Part shown: in pieces, positions 18,584 to 29,603 of the stretch
Numbering within the stretch: the stretch's first letter is position 1
How the letters are laid out: the number at the start of each line of letters is the position of its first letter
From: Priapulus caudatus
Lineage: Eukaryota; Priapulida; Priapulimorpha; Priapulimorphida; Priapulidae
Direction of reading: 5' to 3'
Assembly: GCF_000485595.1 (NCBI RefSeq)
Contig: NW_014577395.1
Location: forward strand, 170,213-202,968
Length of the DNA: 32,756 nucleotides
Made by a program: the position numbers and the translations under genes
Notes under the pieces: model-generated
The model's database searches: none
Seen by the model: only the letters and a program-made list of their open reading frames with translations
Told to the model about the DNA's origin: nothing

Positions 18584-21500
18584 CGTATGAGCATATATGC
18601 TGACAAATCTAGCGCGTAATTGGAGGTTTCAAATAAATACATGGCCAGGAAGTGAATAATCCAAGGGTCTGGAGGTTTGGCGCGTTGTCATTGGAGATAT
18701 TTGTCAGTGTTTTACCTGGCCATTGACACGGAGCGAGGGCGGGCCGCATCACGGTCACATTGCTGCGAAGCGCGGCCCACGAGAAATCTGCCGCGCAAAA
18801 ACATTGCGTGGCTTGCTGACGAAGATCACTGCTTTTATAGCTCGATCGTGGACGTAGTGCAGGTGCAGGCGCGTGTGTAGAGCGCGAAGGCGCGATATGA
18901 TTCGTTGCCGGTCGTCGTCATAACAGTGTGGGGCCAGCAGATGCTTAACCGCTGCGACAGGAGGACGGTCACGGATATTTGGGACGTCGGGGGCGGGGTG
19001 AATCGGAAAACGAGTTGGAGTGTCGAGAGCTGGTGGTCAAAGTCGAAGAGGGGTAGAAAGGAGGAGGGCGAGAGGTGTGCCTGCCTTAACTTAGAGTATA
19101 GGGGGAGGGGGAAATGCAGGAGCATTGCGGCAAATCGGTAGGACGGCTCGACTAGGCTTGTGATAGTCGTGTATAGGGCATGGTAGTGGCGTAAGAAAAG
19201 GCCGATACGTGTGGCCGCGCGCAATTGGGGAGGGCGGTCACGCAGCGTCAAAGGGTCGAATGGGGGGCACCAGGGCGGCAGATTTTAGGACATCTTCTGG
19301 AGCCGACATGGGTCGGGTGACGGGGAGCGATTTGAAAAAGCTTTTGTTGGTGTTCAGCGGGTGACCAAGGCATTTTTATGGCCCTTTAGTTGAGAAGGGA
19401 CCGATGAAGGTGTACTGTTCTGCTGACATGCAAAGATAAGTGTCGCGATAAGCCTTGTGGACCTTCAAGAGAGGACGTTAAACATGGATCTGTTGACTGT
19501 TAGAGAAGAATTGAGCTGCCGTTGCTAGGGTAGAATCGATACATGCCTGGGCTGGAGGGAGGTACAATGTCGCAGTGAAGATTTCAAAAGCTTAAATTTG
19601 TGGTTGAAGAAGTTTATGCTCCTTAAATCGTATGAATTGCGTATGGCATTCTGTACTGATCAGGTGTGGTTACATTGTAGAGCTATGCGCGCGAGCGTGC
19701 CGAGGTGGCGCACTGCCAGTGCCATTGGTGATGAGTACTGGTGTAGTTTTCTGCCTGCATTAATTAGTTACAGGTGGCAGCTCTCTATTTTAGCCTGTAA
19801 GGCTTTGCCCCGTAGGTATAAATGGCGATGAGTGCTTACCAATTCTGTCTTGCGTGCAATAGTTGTTGCTACTACGTACAATGAGCTTCCATCTTTAATG
19901 CTGAAGACACTTAAACGTACGCACCATCTCGTCGGCAACTTTCATAACATCCCAACAAACTATTCCTTTTGAGAAGCCGTTCCTGATACCATCTCTGTGC
20001 CTTCCACTGTATTCGGCCACGTATTGTGAACACATTGACTAACAGGGTTTACTAGACATCCCACCACTCCACCACAGGAGTCACCGCAGTAGACGTTAGT
20101 TAGTATGAAGCGCTGTCGCTCCGCCGCACTTGTTCCATATAACAGTGCTTCATAATGCACCAAAGAGCTTAAAATGCCCCACAAATTGCATAAACTTTTT
20201 CTAGATTTTTTGGCGAGCATGTTAATAATTTTGCTTCCTGCTGGACCCCCCTAGCTGGGGCGAGCGACTAGGCTCTGAGTACTAATTGAGGCCCACGTTC
20301 ATTAACTGCCCCGCCAGGGCCTATAGAACATTGCTCAGATCGATTTTGCTACTGCATGGGTTGGCGTCGCGATTGGTTACACGGAAAATGGGTCAGGCGA
20401 AAACGCAAAATTGATCGCGGCCTTGTAAGCACTGATATGTTATCTACATGGACATGCTCAAACTATCTTGTTTGAACACTTTCCACAACTTTAGCAACGC
20501 GATGTATTTATGGCCGGTTGTAATAGATGTGGAAAGTCGGCTTCAAAGAAGATAACGGTGAATGTCCAGTGTAGATAAATAAGTGGTGTAAACAAGCGGC
20601 GATCATTGTCTGGCGTTTTCGAGCGCAGTGTTTCGTGGAACCAATCGGGACGCGAAAGGCAGTAACGAAATCGAGGCCGTGACAATGGCTTCAATAGCCC
20701 TGCGGGGCAGTTGCGGCAGTTAATGAAGCGCGGGCTGAGTAGTACTGAGAGCTTAGGCGGGAGGCGACCTAGCAGTGTGCGCTTTGCATAGGACCTCGAA
20801 ACGCGCAAGGATGCACACGCACAAAAGTTGTACCACCTCGACAGACCTGGTTGGTTGGCCAGGCGGAAGGAAGGTGTTTGAGATGCCATCTCGATCATTG
20901 TTTTTATTCGCTGGATCGGATGGTGTTTAACAAACATTTTAGTAATAACAGTTACAGTGATATTCAGTCGAGGAGGAGGGGCGTATATCTTAGGAGAAAC
21001 AGCGGCCTGGGGGCAAGCGTGGCTAAAGAAATTGCCGCCCTTTCCAACTTCTGACGGCCAATTAAAAACAATGGAAGGGAAAGAAAAATGGAGAAGTGGT
21101 TGAGTTTTTGGTTGTTCCTCAGATGTAGGGATGCCAATACTTCTAAACTACAGCTACTATCCCAGGCCGCTCCAGGGTAAACCAGGGCGTGCTAACAGGA
21201 TTTGTAACACAGGGGGGCCGTCTAAGGGGAGGGTCTGGGGAATGGTTTGAAATGAGACCCCCCTAGGAGATGACGGTTTTCTGCTGCGCGAGCAGGGGGG
21301 GGGTCCAGACCGCCCTGGACCCCCGCCCGCCCCGTGTACACGCTCCTGGTGTAATCAACTTGTCAGAATAAAGCGATTTGAATTATTTCAGATATGCATT
21401 TAGTAGGCAGATTGGCTTTGTTTTTCCTTGCGTTTTGTGCGATTGTTTTGGTTACTTTGCGCTTTTTTGCGGCCTCGGCGGGAAGCATGGGCGTGCCGCG

Positions 21501-21741
21501 GGGGGGACGGTGGGGCCCCCCGCGTTGCCCCGCGCCTAGCGGATAGGCGCCACTGTAGTATTGTCAGGTATGCAATGGGCGGAGTATTGCTATATCAGTG
21601 GTGAAATGTGATGTAATGACATTGAAGGCCTAAATGTTCTATTAATTTGGAATGGCGAAGGTGTGTGAGCTTATAGTGTGGTTGAAAAGATCTGGCGCTG
21701 GTATTTATACAATCAAGTGTAGCTTAGGAATCAATTGGCAG

Positions 21742-22272
21742 GTGGTTAGCATCAGGCCAAGGAGCAGGATGAGAGCCCTCTTTTCGTGTGTGGGACAATG
21801 GCACTAGCCGGAGTGTATAGATCCCCGAGAAAAGAATCCTAGTAAAAAAACAGAGGCAGTGTGAAAAATTAAAAGCTTCGGTGCTTTCAAAATGTTGAAA
21901 CCTGAGGTAGCAGGATTAAACGCCGCACAGGGAGCTAAGGAGAGGCTGGCCAGAAAGAACAGTCTTCAACCACAGAGGAAATCGGCTCGCCTCGCTTCAC
22001 AAAGACAGAATAGAAGCGGGGGATTACATAGAGGAAGCCAACAAGAAAAAGGAAGGGGCAATAACAGCAGGCAAGCGGTCGAGAAGCAAAGGCTCATTGA
22101 GAAGTCAGAGCAAAGCGGGAGGATCTTCTAAAACTAAGTCATATGCGCGTGGGTTGACCCTATGGCGACAGCTCAGGATGTTAGGACTTGAATCGACGAC
22201 TCGTCGAGCGATTATTTGCATTGCGCGCGGTGACAAAATCGTAAGGGCTACCGGGGCCGACCAGGATGGCCC
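21742..22272 (+). other. Artefactual noisy copy of NOP53 exon 2 (5' part)
   Basis: It matches 25917 to about 26360 with many insertions (for example CTTCGGTGCTTTCAAAATGT versus CTTCGGTGCTTTCAAAATCT) and no sustained frame. It stops abruptly at the point where the clean copy of the whole region begins. Confidence 0.85.
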
Positions 22273-22725
22273 ATCTTTGCTGCTAATTGAAGTACAGAGT
22301 TCACTTGTTGTAGAAATATTATGTCTCACTTCAAAACCGAGCTGTGTCACGCGAAATCACACAAAGACTGTCGAAATTCTTGCGCCACTGCCATCCGCCA
22401 TGTACTTAAGCTTGTTACAATCACGTGCGCAGTGCTAGCGAACGCGAGAATTTTGACAGTCTTTGTGTGATTTCGCGTGACACAGCTCGGTTTTGAAGTG
22501 AGACATAATATTTCTACAACAAGTGAACACTGTACTTCAATTAGCAGCAAAGATGGAAGCTGTTTGATGTGTATTTGTGTTGAAATTGTAAGAAATACAG
22601 CGAGCGTCGAGCGAATTTTTGGGATCGCGCTTTCTCACCTGCTATATATTTATGTGTCAGTGTGCGCGCAATGGCGGCGGCGTGTGTTTACAGTTGAAAC
22701 GCTCCAAGTGCCTGTGTCCGAAACT
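22273..22725. repeat. Clean right part of the palindrome upstream of NOP53
   Basis: 22273-22382 and 22448-22555 are inverted copies around a ~65-bp centre. 22555-22725 pairs with the complement of 14229-14314 and 14921-15015. The long mirror-image open frames here on both strands reflect the palindrome. Its right end is about 270 bp from the NOP53 ATG. Confidence 0.82.
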
Positions 22726-22992
22726 ACACCATCATTGCACTCCAAAATTAAAAAACACGGGTTGTAATTGTATGACTGCTATTGCCAACACCTTTCCTGC
22801 CGCCTTTCTTTCACTTGGCACTTGTTCCCCATATTTGATATGATATTTTTAGCAATGTTCCTGTCGTAAGTTAGATTGTTAGTAAAATGTGTTGATATTT
22901 TTTAGCTCACAGACTTCGCCATTCATCAGGACTGACTTCATCAGCAGCTTGTAAAATCGTAACTTGTAAAGATCGCTGCCTAAGTAGGGATC
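22726..22992 (+). promoter_or_regulatory. NOP53 5' flank, presumed promoter and 5' UTR
   Basis: The only sequence between the palindrome and the start codon. No TATA box at a convincing spacing; several ATGs precede the start but are out of frame or followed by stops. The promoter assignment is positional only. Confidence 0.35.
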
Positions 22993-23122
22993 ATGGCAGA
23001 CAAACTGGTAACAAGAAAGAAGAAGCCAAAGTTTGCTAAAAATAAGAAGAAGAACTGGAGAAAGGCTAACATACACGAGATTGAAGAGCACTTGGAGGGA
23101 CAAAGGTTGGAAGAGAGAACAG
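22993..23122 (+). CDS. NOP53: NOP53 exon 1
   Basis: The exon encodes MADKLVTRKKKPKFAKNKKK followed by NWRKANIHEIEEHLEGQRLE and ERT, with donor G|GTATGA in phase 1. The basic head followed by an acidic helix ending in ERT-G-G aligns with the family N-terminus. The start is the first ATG after an in-frame TAG at 22984-22986. Confidence 0.9.
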
Positions 23123-26100
23123 GTATGAGCATATATGTACAAAATCTAGCTAATTGAGGTTTCAAATAAATACATGGCCAGGAAGTGAAATATCAAGGGT
23201 CTGGATGTTTGGGTTGTCATTAATATTTGTCAGTGTTTTACCTGCATTGACACGAGCGAGGCGGGCCGCATCACTCACATTCTCAGCCGCCACACAGAAA
23301 TCTGCCCAAAACATTGCCTTGCTGACGAAAATCACTGTTTTTAGCTCATCTGACGTAGTCAGGTGCAGCTTGTAGAATCGCATATGATCGTCCGTCCGTC
23401 CGTCAACAGTTGGGCACAAATCTTAACCGCTCGACAGACGGTCACGATATTTGGGACGTGGGGGGGTAATCCGAAAACGAGTTGGGATGTCGAAGCTGGG
23501 GGTCAAAGGTCAAGAGGTGTAAAAGAAGGGGGAACATTCCCTCCTTAACTTAAGGTATAGGGAGGAAATGCAGAATTGCGGCACAAATCTAAACCGTAAC
23601 GGCTCGACCTAGGCTCGTGATAGTCGGTGTATAGTTATGTATATAGCATCATCATCATGGTAGGAAAACCATCACTGTGCGTCGCAATTGGAGGTCACAG
23701 GGTCAAAGGTCAATGGGGCACAGGGCAGATTTTAGACATTTTCTGAGGCACATGGTCTTGACGAGTGCGATTGAAAACTTTATTTGTTTCAGCGCGTGGA
23801 CCAAGCATTTTTATGGCTTTATTGAAATGAAACAATGACCATGAAAATGTACTTTCTGCTGACCATGCCGAAGAGTGAAGTTGTTCGGCATTAACCTTTT
23901 TGACCTTCAGAGGAGGGTTAAAACACGATGGATCTGTTACTGTAGATAAGAATTGACTGCATAGGTGTTTGCTAGTGAATCTATACATTGCCTGGCTGTA
24001 TGAGGCACAATTTGTCGCCCCCAGTGAAATTTTCAAAAGCTAAATTTTGTCTTTGAAGAAGGTTTATTGCCTGCCTTAAATCGTTAATTGTCTATGGCAT
24101 TCTGTACTGTCAGGTGTGTTACATGTAACTTATTGCCACTGCCAGTGGCCACTGCTAGTGCATGTGGTGATAGTACTGTGTAGTTTTTGCCTGCATTAAT
24201 TAGTTACAGGTGGCAGCTCTCTATTTTAGCCTGTAGGCTTGCGTAGGTAAATGGATGAGTGCTTTACAATTCTGTCTTGCAAATAGTTGTTGCTACTACG
24301 TAACAATGGGGAGCTTCCATCTTCTAATCTGAAGACACTTAAACGTACGCACCATCTCGTGGCAACTTTCATAACGATCCCAACAAACATTCCTTTGAGA
24401 AGGTTCCTGATACCATCTCTGTGCTTCACTGTTTCGGCACGTATGTGAACACATTTGGGACTAACAGGGTTTACTAGAATCCCACCACTCCACCACAGAG
24501 TCACCGCAGTAGACGTTAGATGAGCGCTGTCGCTCCGCGGCACTTGTTCCATATAACAGTGCTTATAATGCACCAAAAGAGCTTAGAATGCACTAAATTG
24601 CATAACTTTTTCTAATTTTTTCACATTTAATAATTTTGTTCCTCTGGACCCCCCTAGCTGGGCGAGCACTAGCTCTAGTACTATAGCCCACGTTCATTAA
24701 CTGCCGCAGGGCTATAGAACATTGTCAGATCGATTTTGCTACTGCATTTGGTCCCGATTTGTTCCACGGAAAATGGCTCAGAAAACGCAAAATGATCGGG
24801 CTTTTTAACACTTATTTATCTACATGGACATCTCACCTATCTTTTTGAACACTTTCCACAACTTTACACGATGTATTTATGCCTTTAATAGTTGTGGAAA
24901 GTGTTCAAAAAGATAGGTGAGATGTCCATGTAGATAAATAAGTGTTAAAAAGCCCGATCATTTTGCGTTTTCTGAGCCATTTTTCGTGGAACCAATCGGG
25001 ACCAAATGCAGTAGCGAAATCGAGCTGACAATGTTCAATAGCCCTGCGGCAGTTAATGAACGCGGGCTATAGTACTAGAGCTAGGCGAGCACCTGCAGTG
25101 CTCGCTTTGCTAGGACCTCGAAACGCGCAAATGCACACGCACAAAGTTTACCACCTCACAGACATTTTTGGCCAGGGGAAACACTGTTTGAGATGCCATC
25201 TCATCATGTTTTTTATTCGCTGATGATGGTTTTTAACAAACATTTTTAGTAATAACAGTTACATGCATATTCAGTCAGAGGCGTATCTAGGAGAAACAGC
25301 GCCTGGGGCAAGTGCTAAAATTGCGCCCTTTCCAACTTCTGACGCCAATGAAAAAAATGAAGAAAAAAAATGGAATGTTGAGTTTTCGGTTGTTCCTCAG
25401 ATTAGGATGTCAATACTTCTAAACTACAGCTACTATCCCAGGTCCAGGTAACAGGGGCGTGTACAGGATTTGTACCAGGGGGGGTCTAAGGGGGGGTCTG
25501 GGGAATTTTTGAAATTAGACCCCCTAAGATGCGTTTTCTGCACGAGCAGGGGGGGGGTCCAGACCCCCTGGACCCCCCCCCCCCTGTACACGCTCCTGGG
25601 TAATCAACTTGTCAAATAAAGGATTGAATTATTTCAAGATATCATTTAGTAGGCAGATTGTTTTTTTTCCTTTGCCTTTTTGCATTTTTTTTTACCTTTG
25701 CCTTTTTTGCGCCTCCTGAACATGGTGCCCGGGGCACGTGCCCCCCTTGCCCCCCCTAGATACGCCATTGTATTCAGTAATCAATGCAGTTTTATATCAG
25801 TGGTGAAATGTGATGTAATGAATGAATGCCTAAATGTTAATTTAACGCGAATGTGTTAGCTTATATGTTTGAAAAATTCTGCTGTATTTATAAATCAATG
25901 TCTTAATCAATTGCAGGTGGTTTAGCATCAGCCAAAGCAGATGAAGCTCTTTTCGTTGTGGACAAAGCACTACCGTGTATAGATCCCCCAGAAAAAATCC
26001 TAGTAAAAAACAAAGGCATAAAAAATTTAAAACTTCGGTGCTTTCAAAATCTTGAACCTGATAGCAGGATTAAACCCGCACAAGTAAAGAGAAGTAGCAG

Positions 26101-27100
26101 AAAGAACAGTTTAAAGAGGAAATCGCTGCCTGTTAAAAAACAAATAGAAGCGAATTACATAAAACCAACAAAAAAGAAGGCAATACAGCAGAGCGTCGAA
26201 GCAAGGCTCATGAGAAGTCAGAAAAGGGAGGAGTCTTCTAAACTTCCATATGCGCGTGTTGACCTATGGGACAGTAATGTAGGACTTGAATCCGACGACG
26301 TCGACGATTATTTCATGCGCGTGACAAAACGTAAGCTACCGAAGCGACCAGATCGCATGAACAAAAAGCCGCTCGACGTGCCGGCGGTTGAAGTGCCACC
26401 AGGCGGAGCCTCCTACAACCCCTCCGTCGACGATCACCAAGAGCTGCTACAGCGGGCGCTCGTCGTCGAGGTTGCTAAGAGGAAAAAGGACGCGCGCATC
26501 GAGAGAGTGACGACGGGAATGTTCCCCACAGTCGACCAGGCTCCGACGGAAGCCACCTGGTTGCAGGAGATGTCCGAGGGGCTCTTCGACCAGGAGGGAA
26601 CCCAGCCAGCGCGAGAAGAAGCCAACGACGCGGAGGGCGTCTTTGCGAACCCGCGAACGTCGAGGAACGACCGCAAGCAGCGCAGCCAGCGTCGCAGGGA
26701 GCTGCAGCGCAAGCGCCAGTTAGCGGCGAAGGCAAGCGAGAAGCTGGAGCGGACACGCGGCGGCGCCATCTATCGGCTGAAGAGCATCCGGAAGGATCTG
26801 GAGAGCGAGGCGGCAGCAATCGAGGAGCGGCGGCGGCAGAAGGCGGAGCGGCGCGAGCTCGAGCGTGGCAAGCCGACGCGCATCGGGCGTCTGCGCTACG
26901 AGGAGCCGGATCTCGCGCTGAAGCTGAGCGAGGAGCTGACCGGCTCGCTGCGGGAGCTGAAACCCGAGGGACACCTCCTGGAGGAGCACTTTCGCAGCCT
27001 GCGGCGACGCTGCATCATTGAGCCGCGTGAGCGCCACAAGCAGGTGAAGAAGTACAAGCGCAAGACTTACGAGAACAAGACGCACAGGGAGTTGGTGTGA
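22993..27100 (+). CDS. NOP53: NOP53 ribosome biogenesis factor (GLTSCR2), two exons
   Basis: NOP53 is a nucleolar 60S assembly factor that binds pre-ribosomes and recruits the Mtr4 helicase/exosome to trim pre-rRNA. Exon 1 (22993-23122) and exon 2 (25917-27100) join in phase 1 (ACA G|GT) to give 437 aa; human NOP53 is about 480 aa. The N-terminus is Lys-rich (KKPKFAKNKKKNWRK). LFVVD at residues 55-59 fits the arch-interaction motif for Mtr4. VEVPPGGASYNPSVDDHQEL (about residues 200-220), a long charged Arg/Glu helix, then LSEELTGSLRELKPEG and IIEPRERHKQVKKYKRKTY are family hallmarks. The ATG context is GGATCATGG. An in-frame GTG at 25958 is Val58, not a start. The 2.8-kb intron is full of transposons. 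An indel-ridden partial copy at 18445-22272 is judged artefactual. Confidence 0.95.
23390..23730. repeat. Degenerate repeat in NOP53 intron 1 with two DR1 motifs
   Basis: GTCCGTCCGTCCGTCAACAG opens the stretch. GGGTCAAAGGTCA occurs at 23500-23512 and 23700-23712, the second preceded by another AGGTCA at 23692-23697. The surroundings look like an old transposon. Confidence 0.5.
24652..25108. repeat. Near-perfect long hairpin in NOP53 intron 1 (arms ~215 bp)
   Basis: The left arm (about 24660-24867) and right arm (about 24887-25100) are complementary almost base for base around a loop of about 20 bp (GATGTATTTATGCC). Shared segments include TAGATAAATAAGTGTTAAAA and GAACACTTTCCACAACT. A recent fold-back element is likely. 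The noisy copy lies at about 20255-20775. Confidence 0.85.
25276..25770. mobile_element. hAT-like element with perfect 8-bp duplication
   Basis: Termini CAGAGGCGTATCTAGG and, inverted, CAATGGCGTATCTAGG. The 8-bp TATTCAGT occurs on both sides (25268-25275 and 25771-25778). It is 495 bp, non-coding, in NOP53 intron 1, about 140 bp before the exon 2 acceptor. It contains a nested element. Confidence 0.88.
25452..25598. mobile_element. Nested miniature element with G/C-tract interior
   Basis: CAGGGGCGTGTACAGG at the left and, inverted, CAGGAGCGTGTACAGG at the right. GGTAA flanks both sides (25447-25451 and 25599-25603). The interior is made of long G and C runs able to fold back. It is inside the 25276-25770 element, so it inserted later. 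Confidence 0.75.
25917..27100 (+). CDS. NOP53: NOP53 exon 2 (terminal)
   Basis: The acceptor TCAATTGCAG precedes GTGGTTTAGCATCAGCC, giving G-GLASAKADEALFVVDK. The reading frame is open to TGA at 27098-27100. The first third is A-rich (Lys mostly AAA); from about 26290 the codons become strongly G/C-ending (CTG, CGC, GAG). Confidence 0.95.
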
Positions 27101-28349
27101 GGAGGCGGGAACGCGGCGATGTTGGCTAAATGTTTCGTGAATTGAATTGAATTATGTTTGAGGATAAATTTTGGAGTTGCCTGAAAACATTTTTATGAGC
27201 TAGTGCTTAACATATATGAGTAATGTCACATGAAGTATGTTTTGAAGTGTATGAATGAAGGGGGAAAAGCGTGCAAATCTGTGTTTCGTAAAACGTTTTC
27301 CCGAGGTCATAATAATTATATTTGGATTTATGGTGTTAGAAATCAGTTTCTATTAGACACGTGTGTTGGATAGTTAATATGTGCCATTTCAAATACTAAT
27401 GGGGATAGATATTTGACCAATTTGTTCTCAATGCTGCATTCTGTTTTGTAGTATCTAGTATGGCATGCTAGATTCATAACATAGAAATAAATTCATTTCT
27501 AAAATATATTTGATATTAAGATTTTACATAGCAATCACAAAACCTTGCATAACATCGAAATGTCTGTACACGTAGCAGTAAATTATCTTAGAATTAAATT
27601 AGCATAATTAAAATAATTATTAATTAGAATTAAAGCGAGAGTATGGCACTTAGGTGATCTTAGGTACTTTCAGTTTAACCCACAACCCCGCCTATCTTAA
27701 TTGATGGTATATTTGACAGGGTTTCGTTGCCCGTGCACTCACAGATCAGAAGTCTTCGCATTGTATTGCATGCAGGAAGTTAGTTACCTGTGCATTGACC
27801 AGAGCCCAAATTCCAGATATTTCTCGATTAATCCTACTCTGTGCCAATTCTTTCCGCAGTCTCTCTCTTTCCTTCCATTATCTCCTCCTCTATTTTTCTT
27901 TCACTTCTTTACTCCTGCCATTTCGTTAGAATAACATATAAAGAGTGATAACGTCAGAAGCAGATTTTCCTTCTTTATACGCTCTTGATAACTTGTGTAT
28001 TGAATCGTACGGCCTTACGAGACATTCAGACATGAATGTAATTTTTTTCAGCCACTAGATGGCGGCACCTTGTAGTAGCCTGTAGAAAGCAAACCGGAAC
28101 CTCTGCCGGAATTATTGATACCCATTTCAGTTTTCACCAAACAAAATCGTCAGCTTAGCGCACACCAACTTCAACAAGGAAATGAGTTTACTTAGCCACT
28201 AAATGTGACACAATTGGGAACTAATTAGAATAGGAAGGAATAGGATTAGTTAGGAAACTTGAACTATTTCCAGTTATCGAGGTCCTTAAGCTGTAGAACT
28301 AATTTACGAAAATCACACGGCTTGTTAAAGTTTAGCCTAGGACTTCTTT
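27101..28349. other. NOP53 3' UTR and intergenic region
   Basis: AT-rich sequence with AATAAA at 27486. No exon was recognised. A pyrimidine-rich open frame near 27701-27934 has no family features. Confidence 0.5.
27486..27491 (+). terminator. Candidate NOP53 polyadenylation signal
   Basis: AATAAA lies 386 bases after the NOP53 stop. It is the first canonical hexamer I see in the AT-rich 3' region. Confidence 0.5.
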
Positions 28350-28505
28350 ATGATGAGTAACGTTACACTAATGTCCTTCTTAATATTGGTCCTTAAAGTA
28401 TGTAGTAGGGCTCTAAGTATTCAATTCCACTTGACAACTGATGACACGATCACCACGGGCATGGCAATGAACAGGCTATACCTGGCAACAGATTCAGTGT
28501 CTATG
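28350..28505 (+). CDS. CATSPERB: CATSPERB exon 1 with signal peptide
   Basis: The exon encodes 52 residues starting MMSNVTLMSFLILVLKVCSR, an n-region plus hydrophobic core typical of secretory signals, probably cleaved after CSRALS. Donor ATG|GTGAGC is phase 0. The reading frame continues to 28643 in the intron, which explains a longer open frame there. The second ATG at 28353 is an equally possible start. Confidence 0.65.
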
Positions 28506-29531
28506 GTGAGCCAAATGTTTACTCAGTTTAGGCCTAAAACTAAACTTCATGAATCATGGCTTATGACGTCTGATGTAACTACTTGTGTTTCTGCAACAGA
28601 CTCAACAATTACTAACACTAACAGTTACAGTTATACTGCATGATAACTGCATGTTGACCGCATGATGATGATGCGGGATGTTACCATGATTGGTTTATTC
28701 CCGGTTGGCTTACTCCCATTTTTGCCTACAGCAAAATTCCCAGTTGGCCTACACCCATTCCACCTACTCCCAATTTGTCTACGCTCAAAATCTCAGGTCT
28801 CGGATTTGAAATCTAGATGCTCTAAAATGCTATTTCCAGCATTCTGAGGATATTTTAAAAGTTTGGGGCCCCTTTAGGCTGGGGGCCCGTAGCGTTTTGC
28901 TACGGCAGCCCTACGGCTGTGACGCCCCTGCATACATAGACTACAGGAACCAGAAGAAAATATAGGTACAAATTATGAGAACACAACTTGACAAAAATAG
29001 AAAATACAGTATCATAAAAATGAAACAATGGGAGTAGGCGAAATGGGAATATTGCCAATTCTGAGAGTAGACGAAATGAGAATAGGCGAAATGGGAGTAG
29101 GCGAACTGGGAGTAGGCGAAATGGGAGTGGGCCAACTGGGATGTTACCAAATTGATTAGTCCCATAACTGGCATTAGTCCTTGGCATAATAATTTCCTTC
29201 TCTTCCTCCCAGGTTGTCCTGTGTCAGCTGTATGACCCAGACAATGACACTGAAAACTCGAGAATACAGCTTTTCACAGAGTACACCTCCCTTGGTCTGA
29301 GCCCTCTCATCACTATCAGCAATGCCACCAGTTCCAGGGAATTCCGCTTTGAACTTGCCACGGTATATCATTTACCAAGTATAATAGAGTGTGACAGTCA
29401 AACATATTTGGACCTACTTTATTGATAATAAATTCATACTTATTCTGTTATTTCATTCGTTTCCTTAATCCTAAATTCAATATGAAGTCACACATTTCTG
29501 TCAATTTACCTATGCTACACACACGCACACA

Positions 29532-29603
<72 letters not shown>

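Larger units (their letters stand above)
15041..22272. other. Indel-ridden gap-fill block repeating B1 and the NOP53 5' region (B2+C1)
   Basis: From about 15700 this block matches B1 (12779-14314) and then continues into sequence that matches 22273-26360, all with frequent single-base insertions. It ends mid-exon at GACCAGGATGGCCCAT (clean equivalent GACCAGATCGCAT, about 26347-26359) and at 22273 jumps back to the beginning of the clean C2 copy. 15041-15640 has no clean counterpart in this window, so its quality cannot be judged. Confidence 0.85.

Noticed and set aside
18835-19251. 138-aa minus-strand open frame
   Set aside because: Within the noisy copy of NOP53 intron 1; the frame does not exist in the clean copy.
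20491-20937. 148-aa minus-strand open frame
   Set aside because: It lies in the noisy copy of the intron hairpin; the clean counterpart near 24880-25250 is not open.
18445-22272. A NOP53 pseudogene or tandem duplicate
   Set aside because: Introns, transposons and exons all carry the same insertion-rich noise, and the copy ends abruptly where the clean copy restarts; read error in a gap fill is simpler.
22097-22767. Near-identical proteins encoded on both strands (TSSELCTSISSKDG type)
   Set aside because: Mirror frames caused by the palindrome, not a gene family.
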